Origin: an uncultured Eubacteriales bacterium
GTDB taxonomy: Bacteria; Bacillota; Clostridia; Lachnospirales; Lachnospiraceae
Direction of reading: 5' to 3'
DNA: 64,000 nt
NCBI GenBank assembly: GCA_900548855.1
Contig: URMF01000007.1
Location: 32,683 to 96,682, forward strand
In this document: positions 42,169 through 50,440 of the stretch, one piece after another
Numbering within the stretch: the first letter of the stretch is position 1
Layout: each line of letters opens with the position of its first letter
Notes under the pieces: generated by a model
What the model was told of the DNA's origin: nothing
The model's database searches: none
Seen by the model: only the letters and a program-made list of their open reading frames with translations
Made by a program: the position numbers and the translations under genes

Positions 42169-43026
42169 CTATTGTGGCTGTTCCCATGGGATAATGGTTA
42201 TCATAAAGTACTTATTATTTGAACATTGATATGTATAATAGAGTTTTGTACTTTCAGGAATTTCCAGTTTTATCATATTGTTAAATTCGGTAAAAGAAGA
42301 GATATTGGCATTATTTAACACGACGATATTTGCTGACTGAATATCTGGCTGGGTCAATGCTGTACCATTATATGCAGGAAGGTTCCCAAATTCTGTTATC
42401 TCAAAAAAGGAGACTGGAATATTGGGATATTTGTCTTTGAAATATTTTTCCATATAGCTGTTCCATGACCCGGACAGATGTTCTTTACTGTCTGCCGGGC
42501 GGTTGTTCCGTATATTTAATAAGGTTCCGTCTTCTGTAATTAGCACATCATGAAATTCATCATCGTCATACTTGTAAAAAGTAACCAGCCAGCAATAGGC
42601 AGAGTAAGTGTGGAAGGCATTTTCTGTGCATTGAAAGCATTGTGCCGTCCATGCGTACCAGTTGTCATAAGCAGAATCAAAATGGTAGGGATAGCATCCT
42701 GCCAGATACAATTTCTTTACTGCTTCCCTTGCGAGATTTGCAGCCTGGTTTTGTGTGATGTTTGATTGGGAGGAATCAACTGCTTTTTGTGTGCTGTCCC
42801 ATGCTCCGGATATCAGCTTAATTCGTTCGTACTCTGAAAGCTTTGCGGAAGCATTTTTGGAAATAGCGGGATTAGAAGAGTGATATAGGGCTTCCGGCAC
42901 CTTTTTGACAGAAGCTAAATCTGACTGGAAGGTAAAATGCAGCAGAATACCCGGAAGAAAAATGCTGAGGAGAGTGACGATAAAAAAACAGCTGGTAATA
43001 AGCTGCTTATAATGTGATTTTTTCAT
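42169..43026 (-). CDS. Membrane-anchored extracellular protein, family unknown
   Basis: This 285-residue protein has an N-terminal anchor (about residues 10-32, LITSCFFIVTLLSIFLPGILL) and an outside domain. The region QNQAANLAREAVKKLYLAG followed by W- and Y-rich strands (FHTYSAYCWLVTFYKYDDD, VLITEDGTLLNIRNN) recalls PepSY-like or DUF6034-like folds. It may be a partner of the divergent DUF6034 lipoprotein. No recognised motif. Confidence 0.55.
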   Translation of the reverse strand: MKKSHYKQLITSCFFIVTLLSIFLPGILLHFTFQSDLASVKKVPEALYHSSNPAISKNASAKLSEYERIKLISGAWDSTQKAVDSSQSNITQNQAANLAREAVKKLYLAGCYPYHFDSAYDNWYAWTAQCFQCTENAFHTYSAYCWLVTFYKYDDDEFHDVLITEDGTLLNIRNNRPADSKEHLSGSWNSYMEKYFKDKYPNIPVSFFEITEFGNLPAYNGTALTQPDIQSANIVVLNNANISSFTEFNNMIKLEIPESTKLYYTYQCSNNKYFMITIIPWEQPQ

Positions 43027-43080
43027 TGCGCTACCTCCTCTGCGATATTGCCAGTCTGATATGGTATAATGTATAGGAGG

Positions 43081-43111
43081 ATTGTATCATAAATGCATAG
43101 ATTCGTAAAAT
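43081..43111 (+). promoter_or_regulatory. 31-bp box shared with 46789-46819
   Basis: This stretch (ATTGTATCA, AAATGCATAG, TTCGTAAAAT in order) is identical at 29 of 31 positions to 46789-46819. Homology extends downstream in broken form (TTTGATGCAG occurs after both). It lies about 100 bases before the DUF6034 lipoprotein gene and is a likely response-regulator target. Confidence 0.7.
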
Positions 43112-43207
43112 GGATAAAATTTTGATGCAGAAAAATAGTAATCTGTAAGGGATATCAGAAACACTGGATGGATTGCCTGAATCATTCAAAAGCTAGGAGG
43201 AAATAGG

Positions 43208-44566
43208 ATGAGAAATAAAAAAATATATATTTCTGTTTTTTTGCTGTTGATAGTTTTAACAGCGTGTGGCAGAAAGGAGGTGGTATTTGATGAGGAAGAG
43301 ATTACCAGTAATGGAGAAGCAATTGCAGAGGGGGATTCGGATGAAACCCTGAAAGGCTCTTTGGGAATCGGTGACGAATGGAAATGGTCGGAAGAAATTC
43401 AGATAAACAATGAGAAAGTGTCGATTGCTGCAGAAATTATGATTCCGGATGTGGCAGATATGTATACCATGGAGGTGTCAAAACACTATTATGATGCAGA
43501 GGACAAGAAAAAGACAGTCGAATATTTTTTTGATGCAGACAGCATTAAGGTAGATTTGGAAGAGGTCCCTACAAAGGAAAATATTAAAGCAGACATTGAA
43601 AAATGCAACACTATGATTGAAGCGGAAAGCCAGGCAGATATTTCGGATGCGAATAAGATAGCACTTTTAAACAGTGAGAGAAAAAGGCTGGAGGCTTTGA
43701 TGAATGCGGCACCGGATACCAATGATATGAAAGAGGAGCCTGATGACTATAGTCAGAATTATTACAAGGGAACCAGGGATGAAATGGAGTATAAGCTTTT
43801 TTTTGACATAGATGAGACAAGAAATCTTTCTACATGGAGTTTGCAGGTGGAAGAGATTAGTAAATTTAATTCTCGGGGAGTAGAAGAGGTAGGCTTGAAT
43901 TCTAATCAAGAATCAGGTAATAATAACATATGTAGTATGACAGGTGAACAAGCTGGTGAACAGGCAGTAAAGCTATGTGAAGGCTTAGGACTTCCGGCTA
44001 TGAAAGTGTCAGCAATACATGGTATGAATTGGTATTATATGGATGATGAATCAGAGTGGAATGGATATGAAATAATCCTGTCAAGGGATATTAACGGTGT
44101 GGCAGTAGATACGGGGGAATACGGCAGTTATGAATATCTGGATACAGAATCGGCAGAGAGACCCTATGATACGGAAAGAGTAATTGTCCGGCTTAACGAC
44201 AGCGGAATTTTCAGCATGGCATATGAGGGTATTCTGACAGAGGGAGAACTGAGTAATTCTGTGAAATTGTTGGACTTTGACCAGATAAAAGAAATTGTCC
44301 GTGAGCAGGTGGGTGGCAAAGATGTCAAGAAATATTCATGGCTGGAATTAAATTATGTGAGAGTATTAAATGAAAAGGATGCAAATACTTATAGTTACAT
44401 TCCTGCATGGAGATTAGGTGCCATGGAGGACGGTAAAGCTTTAAGTGGGAATCTATGGATAAATGCAATGGATGGAAGTGTGATAAATCTAAAAGAACAG
44501 GGTGCCGCCAAGTATATAACAGTGGAAGATGTTATCCTTGAGTATGACAGAGAGAATTATGAATGA
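43208..44566 (+). CDS. DUF6034-like lipoprotein
   Basis: This 452-residue protein starts after AGGAGG. The signal peptide ends in a lipobox, VLTACG, with Cys20. The mature part is acidic, with a coiled stretch about 120-165 and a strand-rich C-terminal half (DSGIFSMAYEGILTEGE, YIPAWRLGA, NAMDGSVINLKEQG) of PepSY-like character. It is anchored outside and is probably an accessory or sensor of the kinase-efflux system. The same 31-bp box precedes it and the efflux operon. It converges with the kinase gene, two bases apart. Confidence 0.8.
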   Translation: MRNKKIYISVFLLLIVLTACGRKEVVFDEEEITSNGEAIAEGDSDETLKGSLGIGDEWKWSEEIQINNEKVSIAAEIMIPDVADMYTMEVSKHYYDAEDKKKTVEYFFDADSIKVDLEEVPTKENIKADIEKCNTMIEAESQADISDANKIALLNSERKRLEALMNAAPDTNDMKEEPDDYSQNYYKGTRDEMEYKLFFDIDETRNLSTWSLQVEEISKFNSRGVEEVGLNSNQESGNNNICSMTGEQAGEQAVKLCEGLGLPAMKVSAIHGMNWYYMDDESEWNGYEIILSRDINGVAVDTGEYGSYEYLDTESAERPYDTERVIVRLNDSGIFSMAYEGILTEGELSNSVKLLDFDQIKEIVREQVGGKDVKKYSWLELNYVRVLNEKDANTYSYIPAWRLGAMEDGKALSGNLWINAMDGSVINLKEQGAAKYITVEDVILEYDRENYE

Positions 44567-44568
44567 GA

Positions 44569-46023
44569 CTAATCGGATAGCCCATCCATAGCTGTCGTGG
44601 AGGCTGCAAAGCCGTCAAACATAACGGAGATTACAGTTCCGCTGCCGAGGCGGCTTTTGATGACAAGCCGGGCATTATGTTTTTTTATAATCAGGGCGGC
44701 AAGGGACATACCAAGTCCTGCGCCGCCTTCTTCTCTGGAGCGGGATTTATCTGCCATATAAAACTCATCACATATATGTTTTACGGTTTCTTCATCCATT
44801 CCGCATCCGGAATCCTCAATCTGGAAAATATATAAATCATTTTCTGTAAAGCCTCGGAAAAAGATGCTTGTGTTTTCAACGGAGGCTTTTCTGGCATTAT
44901 CAATCAGGTTGATAAATACGGTTTTTAACAGTTCGCGGTCACCAAAGATAACGGCTGGTGCGACATCTGTTTTCAATAGGATATTCTTTCGGCTCAGGAT
45001 AGGCTGCATACTATCCGTAATTTCACTTGCCAGTAAGGAAGTGGAAATTTCGGTTTTTACCAGCTCACTGTCTTTGAGGTAAATTAAATCAAACAGCTTT
45101 CGGGACATGGTTTCCAATCGTTTTCCCTCGCTGTAAATGTACTGGTAGGCAAGCTTTTTTCTGTCTTCATTCATGTTCTTAGAGCGCAGAGTATCTGCAT
45201 AGCCAATAATGGTTGGCATGGGAGTCTTGATTTCATGGGTAAAGTCTGCCACAAACTGTTCATGCTGTTTTACCATCAGATTGAGTTCTTCAATGTGCTC
45301 TGACACAGAAACTGCCATATTATTAAATTTTTCTGCCAGCATACCGATTTCATCATCGGATATAATGTCTGCACGGGTCTGGTAATTGCCGTTTGCAAAA
45401 TAATCAGTAACTGCATTTAACCGTTCCATTGGTTTTGTCAGATGCAGACTGATAAAATACATGAAGACGGAACAAATCCCAAGAACAACAATCATAAGGA
45501 GAAAAAAGTATTGAATCTGGTTGTAGAGCAGCTGATAAGAATCCTTTGCATCCCGTTTCGTAATGATGTATAAATCTCTGTCATTAATAATATTTTTAGT
45601 GGAAACATACAAGTAATATCCGTTGTTCTCTTTTTTCAACATGTAGCTTTTATCGCCCAGTTCTAAGGAAGAAAATAAGGTTTCTGAGACGGCATTTATT
45701 TCTTGTGGATTTTCCTCATCGCTGTAAACCAGTTTTTCATTATACAGAATAAACAGGGAAGAGCGTTCTGAAAGGAGATTTAAACTGGTTTCCTTTCCGG
45801 CATCTTTTAAATGGGCAGTAATGTTAGAATTTTTTTCATTGACCACATCTAACAGACGGTATTCAATGGCTGCCTGTATCAGATTGTTTTCTTCTATCGC
45901 ATAGGAGGTCTGTATTTCCAAGGTCTGCTTAAAATTCCGGTGGATAATTATAAAGCCGAGAATTCCAAGGGCAATGGAAAGAAATGCGATATTTATCATA
46001 ATTACCTTGTATCGAAAGCGCAT
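44569..46023 (-). CDS. Membrane sensor histidine kinase
   Basis: This 484-residue protein has helices at about 7-28 and 170-192 that bracket an outside sensor domain of about 140 residues. Then come HAMP (LTKPMERLNAVTDYFANG), H-box ADFTHEIKTPMPTIIGYA, N-box INLIDNARKAS, G1 IEDSGCGMDEE and G2 GGAGLGMSLAALI. It lies 15 bases after the regulator gene in the same minus-strand operon. Its position between the lipoprotein and the efflux genes suggests that it senses what the pump removes. Confidence 0.93.
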   Translation of the reverse strand: MRFRYKVIMINIAFLSIALGILGFIIIHRNFKQTLEIQTSYAIEENNLIQAAIEYRLLDVVNEKNSNITAHLKDAGKETSLNLLSERSSLFILYNEKLVYSDEENPQEINAVSETLFSSLELGDKSYMLKKENNGYYLYVSTKNIINDRDLYIITKRDAKDSYQLLYNQIQYFFLLMIVVLGICSVFMYFISLHLTKPMERLNAVTDYFANGNYQTRADIISDDEIGMLAEKFNNMAVSVSEHIEELNLMVKQHEQFVADFTHEIKTPMPTIIGYADTLRSKNMNEDRKKLAYQYIYSEGKRLETMSRKLFDLIYLKDSELVKTEISTSLLASEITDSMQPILSRKNILLKTDVAPAVIFGDRELLKTVFINLIDNARKASVENTSIFFRGFTENDLYIFQIEDSGCGMDEETVKHICDEFYMADKSRSREEGGAGLGMSLAALIIKKHNARLVIKSRLGSGTVISVMFDGFAASTTAMDGLSD

Positions 46024-46038
46024 AAGCAGGCTCCTTTG

Positions 46039-46698
46039 TTATTCATTAGAATCTAACCGATAGCCGGATTTGTAGAGGGTTTTTAAATGGTTTTCCAATC
46101 CTGTTTTTTTCCGGAGTCTTTGGATGTGAAGTTCAAGGGTTCTGGTACTGCCATCATATTCGGTTTCCCATACAGCTTCATAGATGGAATCTCTGTAAAG
46201 TACCATGTCTTTATTCCGGACGAAATAGACAAGCAAATCAAATTCCTTGGGGGTCAGCTCAATTAAGTGGTCATTCCGATGTACATCCTTTTTATCCAAA
46301 TCAATGATTAAGTCGTGGAAAGCAAGTATCTTGTCACTTTTGTGGAAACGCCGAAGTACAACATTAACCCTTGCCAGTAATTCTGAGATTTCAAAAGGCT
46401 TTACAATGTAATCCTCGGCTCCGAGATTCAAGCCTGTCACCCTGTCTTTTATAGAGGATTTTGCTGTTAGAAAAATGACAGGGATGTGCATTGGCTTAAT
46501 ATATTCCAGAAGCTCATATCCATCAATGTGAGGGAGCATAATATCTAATAAAATAAGGTCAAAGATATGGTCTTCTAAGATATTAGCTGCTGTCAGGCCG
46601 TCATAGGCACAGGTACAGTCAAAACCGGCATCCTCCAAATTCATTTTTATTAAATCAGAAATGGGACGTTCATCCTCAATAATCAGTATCTTTATCAT
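46039..46698 (-). CDS. OmpR-type response regulator
   Basis: This protein has 219 residues from ATG 46698 (GGGAGG upstream); the longer frame has no ribosome site. The receiver domain has IIEDERPIS, DLILLDIMLPHIDG and KPFEISELLARV. The effector is a winged helix ending VWETEYDGSTRTLELHIQRLRKKTG and LYKSGYRLD. It is transcribed away from the efflux operon, and the 31-bp box lies between them. Confidence 0.93.
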   Translation of the reverse strand: MIKILIIEDERPISDLIKMNLEDAGFDCTCAYDGLTAANILEDHIFDLILLDIMLPHIDGYELLEYIKPMHIPVIFLTAKSSIKDRVTGLNLGAEDYIVKPFEISELLARVNVVLRRFHKSDKILAFHDLIIDLDKKDVHRNDHLIELTPKEFDLLVYFVRNKDMVLYRDSIYEAVWETEYDGSTRTLELHIQRLRKKTGLENHLKTLYKSGYRLDSNE

Positions 46699-46788
46699 AA
46701 TAATATGATTCCTCCCATGGTGCATGGTTGTTCTAGACCCATAAGGGCTGGATAGTCTTTGCATAATCGTTTTCTAGTATATAAGAAA

Positions 46789-46819
46789 ATTGTATCAGAA
46801 ATGCATAGGTTCGTAAAAT
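46789..46819 (+). promoter_or_regulatory. 31-bp box shared with 43081-43111
   Basis: Two mismatches separate it from the copy upstream of the DUF6034 gene. It lies between the divergent regulator and efflux genes. A hairpin (CCCGGT-GCAAA-ACCGGG, about 46839-46855) that the other locus lacks follows it. Probable binding site of the 46039 regulator. Confidence 0.7.
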
Positions 46820-46968
46820 ACAAAATTTGGATTTTGTTCCCGGTGCAAAACCGGGATTTTCCGGTATAGATAAGAATTTGATGCAGGGGAAGAGTAAGCT
46901 ATAGATAACAATTTCATAGTATATCCAGAAAACATAGTGGTTATATGCAGATGGGAAGGAATGAAAAA

Positions 46969-47979
46969 ATGAGACAAAATGGGATAAGGAAAAAGAGGAT
47001 TGCATGGCTTTTATTTTTAGGTATGACAGCGCTCCTTACCGGCTGTGATGCCTCAGATAAGGAAGAGGAGAAGAATACAGAGGTTACAATTGCAGAGTAT
47101 CAGAAGGATACTTACCAAACCGTTACGGTTCAGTGTGGAACGATTCAACCTGTACTTACATTGAAGCTGGTTCCCGATGAATATGAAATAAATTCTTATT
47201 TCATCCACCAGGAAATGCTTGAAGTAGAGGAAAACAATGTGGAAAAGGGAGGAAGAGTGGAAGCGGGGGATGTGATGGTATCTTTTAAGGCAGATGACAT
47301 TGAAGAGGATATTGCAGTTTATGAAGAAAGAAGGGCTGAGGATGAGATGCTTATAGAGCACTATACAAAGCTGATGAAAATTAATAAGGAAGAAGATTAT
47401 TCTGCGGATTTAAAAAAAATAAAGAATGATTTATCAGTGGCAAATTTGTATATTAAGGAGCAAAAAGACAGACTTTCCGGATACAGACTGGTTGCAGATA
47501 AAGCGGGAATAGTTACCTTTATAAGTGAAGAATTGTATAAGGGATATGCCACGGCAGGAATGGCAGTGGTAAAGGTTGCTTCCGGTTCCACTAACTATAC
47601 CGCATCCACAGTGGATGACTATGTGTTTCACATAGGGGATATTTATAAAGCGAAATATGAAATGGCAGAATATGAGATGAAGGTCATCGCAGTAGAAAAA
47701 AAGGAGGGAAAAAATGTGATTACTTTTGAGCCGGTTTCGGATATGACAGGAGTGGCAGAAACGGATGAGCTTAGTATGGACATAGAGAAAACGGCGATTT
47801 CAAATGTAACCTATGTAGAACAGGAGGCGGTCATTACGGTGGAGGATAAAAATTATGTGTATCTGTTGGATGATAATGGTTTCAGACAGGTGGTTCCGGT
47901 TACAGTGGGTGAGGTTATAGATGGTTATATCATTATTAAGGACGGACTAAAAAAAGGAGAGCAGGTGACGGTAAATTGA
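46969..47979 (+). CDS. Lipoprotein membrane-fusion (HlyD/RND-adaptor-type) protein
   Basis: This protein has 336 residues from ATG 46969 after GGAAGGA. A signal peptide ends LLTGCD. The mature part shows a biotinyl-lipoyl-like half (EVEENNVEKGGRVEAGDVMVSFKADD), a helical hairpin (about 105-160), then RLVADKAGIVTFIS and a beta-barrel part ending DGYIIIKDGLKKGEQVTVN, the classic adaptor C-terminus. It would link the permease complex to the outside in a Gram-positive MacAB-like pump. Confidence 0.82.
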   Translation: MRQNGIRKKRIAWLLFLGMTALLTGCDASDKEEEKNTEVTIAEYQKDTYQTVTVQCGTIQPVLTLKLVPDEYEINSYFIHQEMLEVEENNVEKGGRVEAGDVMVSFKADDIEEDIAVYEERRAEDEMLIEHYTKLMKINKEEDYSADLKKIKNDLSVANLYIKEQKDRLSGYRLVADKAGIVTFISEELYKGYATAGMAVVKVASGSTNYTASTVDDYVFHIGDIYKAKYEMAEYEMKVIAVEKKEGKNVITFEPVSDMTGVAETDELSMDIEKTAISNVTYVEQEAVITVEDKNYVYLLDDNGFRQVVPVTVGEVIDGYIIIKDGLKKGEQVTVN

Positions 47980-50429
47980 GAAGGATAAAACAGATAAGTT
48001 CCATTTTTTTAGTGCTGACATTGTTGTTATCAGGATGTGCCGATAAGGAGGATATCCCGGAGCTGATTGCTCCGGTGGTAAATAACCAGTCTTACCGCCC
48101 CGTAGAATATGGAGAGGTTGGGAAGTCGGAAATTAAAATAGCGGATGTGGTGCCTGAAGAATATTGCCATTTTGCAAAGAATGCAACAAAGATTTTAGAG
48201 ATTAAGGCAGATATAGGAGAATATGTGGAAGAGGGTGCGGTACTTGCCACAATAGATGTGGAAGACTTCCAGCTTGAAGTGGAAAAGAAAAATGCAGAAA
48301 TAGCTTTAAAGCAGAGTGTTTCCCAGGCTGCACAGAAGAAATACCAGCAGCAGTTAAAACAACAGAAGCTGCAGAGGGAGGCCTGTGAAAAAAAGGATGA
48401 TGCCAAGGGAGCGGAGGAATGTGATACGCAGATTGCAATAGTGGAAGAAAATATGAGATATGATGAGCTGTTATATAAGCATCAGGTTACAATGCTGCAG
48501 GAGGAGGTTGCAAAGCTAAAGGAAAGTATAGAAGAGGGGACTATAAGAGCAAGCCATTCCGGCTATGTTACATATGTAAAAGATTTGTCAGAGACAGATG
48601 TTATAGAGAGTATGGAAAATATTGTAATTGTATCCGATTATGAGGATTTGCACTTGGAACTGGCAGAAGATTTAAGCTCAACATTTTATACGGTAGACAT
48701 GTGGCTGTGCAGCCAGATTTACACTGTAATTGGGAGGAAGCAATATGAGGTGGAGCCATATGATTATACAAATGAAGAGATGATAGCTATCCAGAGTGCG
48801 GGAGTTTATCCGAAAATCCGTCTGGAAGTGAAAAATGCGGCGAAGGGGATGCGGCCAGGAGATAAAATACCGGTATATTTTGTTTCCGGTGACAACAAAA
48901 AGTCACTGAAGATAGGCATGGACTCCCTATATAATGAAGGGGATAAATATTTTGTCTATGTGAAAAATGGGGAGAAGAAGGAAAAGCGTGAAATCAAGGT
49001 TGGAACCATTAACAGTACAGATGTGGAAGTGAAAGACGGGCTAAAGGAAGGGGAGTGGGTATTTTATTCCTCCAGCGCCATTATGCCGGAACAGTATGAG
49101 GAATATGCGGTTGAAAAACAGGTGTATAGTCCGGAAAGCGGAGAGGTAGGGTTAAAGAGCAAAACAGTATATACAAAGCTGTACTCTTATACATGTCAGG
49201 AAGCGGCAACGGTGGAAAGCCTTAATTTTACAGTGGGAGATACGGTAAAAAAAGGAGATTTGATTTGTGTTCTGGATATGGAAGGCGGCAGTGCCAATAT
49301 AAAAGAAGCACAAAATGCTATTAATAATATAAAGATAGACTATGAAAAGAACAAGAAGTCATCGGATGACCAGATTGCTGCCCTTGATAAACAGATAAGC
49401 AGCCTGAAAAAAAAGAAAAAAGAGCAGCAGGCACAAAAAGAAGAACAGAAGAAAGGGGAGGCGGAAGACACTGTAACGGAGATAAATGCCAGTGAGACAA
49501 CAGTCAGCCAGACCGGCAGCGAAGCAGTGCCTCCGGATGCAACCACAGAGGACACGGCAGAGGACGCAACGACAGAAGATACAGGAGAGGATGCATCCCC
49601 AACCGATTCTACTACGGAAAAAATAGTTACGGAAGAAACAACCGAGACCGAAATCACAGAAAAAACGGAGGTCATAACAGCCAATGAAATAGAGCAGCTG
49701 GAATGCCAGAGAAATATTCTGGTGTGTGACAGGGATATTTTAGAGGCGCAATATGAATATGACCTGAATATGATGCAGCGGGAGTATGAACGGGAAGCAA
49801 AGAGTAATAACGGTCATGGAAAAATCGAGGTATGTGCAGGACAAAACGGTGTTCTCGGTAATGTAAACATTTATGAGGGTAAGCAGATAAAGCCGGAAGA
49901 GGACAGCAGTTTATTTCAGATTTATGATGAGACCAGTAAAAAGCTTATGATTGATACCAACAAGGATTATGTAGGTACAGGAAATGAGGCTTCCTTTGTT
50001 TTGGAACAGGACAAGACGAAAAGCTATACTGGTAAAGTGGTAGGTAATTCTGCAGTTCAGGGGAAAGTATATTTATCCCAATTAAATCATAAAATCTATG
50101 TTACCAAGAGCATTTCCGAATCGGAAAGAAACAGAGCTTATATTGTGGTGGAGGACTCTCAGTTTGACAATGACACCATGAATACAAATGTTTTTTATTC
50201 CAAGGTGCGGATACAGGATGCAACGGTACTTCCAAGTGCTATGGTTAATGAGGAGGTCAATAAATGGCAGGAGGATGTTGTATATTATTATGTGTGGAAG
50301 GTTGTGGACAGTACTCTGGTAAAACAGTATGTTGAGACGAATGAATCCTTAAATACGGTATCGGAATGCTGTATTTTGGAGGGACTTGAGGATGGAGATA
50401 TCGTAGCAAAGCAGACAGTGGAGAAGTAA
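47976..50429 (+). CDS. Double-length lipoprotein membrane-fusion protein with acidic Thr-rich linker
   Basis: This 817-residue protein starts at TTG 47976, overlapping the previous stop by four bases. The signal peptide ends LLLSGCAD. Two adaptor cores occur in series: residues about 60-370 (DIGEYVEEGAVLATIDVED, then VKDGLKEGEWVFYSS) and 395-817 (NFTVGDTVKKGDLICVLDME, ending ILEGLEDGDIVAKQT). Between helices of the second hairpin lies a low-complexity Thr/Glu/Asp stretch, about 495-568 (TTEDTAEDATTEDTGEDA). Standard adaptors have 330-450 residues, so this looks like a tandem fusion. Together with the preceding single adaptor it gives three adaptor units for one permease. Confidence 0.8.
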   Translation: MRRIKQISSIFLVLTLLLSGCADKEDIPELIAPVVNNQSYRPVEYGEVGKSEIKIADVVPEEYCHFAKNATKILEIKADIGEYVEEGAVLATIDVEDFQLEVEKKNAEIALKQSVSQAAQKKYQQQLKQQKLQREACEKKDDAKGAEECDTQIAIVEENMRYDELLYKHQVTMLQEEVAKLKESIEEGTIRASHSGYVTYVKDLSETDVIESMENIVIVSDYEDLHLELAEDLSSTFYTVDMWLCSQIYTVIGRKQYEVEPYDYTNEEMIAIQSAGVYPKIRLEVKNAAKGMRPGDKIPVYFVSGDNKKSLKIGMDSLYNEGDKYFVYVKNGEKKEKREIKVGTINSTDVEVKDGLKEGEWVFYSSSAIMPEQYEEYAVEKQVYSPESGEVGLKSKTVYTKLYSYTCQEAATVESLNFTVGDTVKKGDLICVLDMEGGSANIKEAQNAINNIKIDYEKNKKSSDDQIAALDKQISSLKKKKKEQQAQKEEQKKGEAEDTVTEINASETTVSQTGSEAVPPDATTEDTAEDATTEDTGEDASPTDSTTEKIVTEETTETEITEKTEVITANEIEQLECQRNILVCDRDILEAQYEYDLNMMQREYEREAKSNNGHGKIEVCAGQNGVLGNVNIYEGKQIKPEEDSSLFQIYDETSKKLMIDTNKDYVGTGNEASFVLEQDKTKSYTGKVVGNSAVQGKVYLSQLNHKIYVTKSISESERNRAYIVVEDSQFDNDTMNTNVFYSKVRIQDATVLPSAMVNEEVNKWQEDVVYYYVWKVVDSTLVKQYVETNESLNTVSECCILEGLEDGDIVAKQTVEK

Positions 50430-50440
50430 TAGGAGGCAGT

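Noticed and set aside
49340..49684. Long Ser/Val-rich minus-strand frame inside the double adaptor gene
   Set aside because: It is the antisense of the Thr/Glu-rich linker and has no independent signals.
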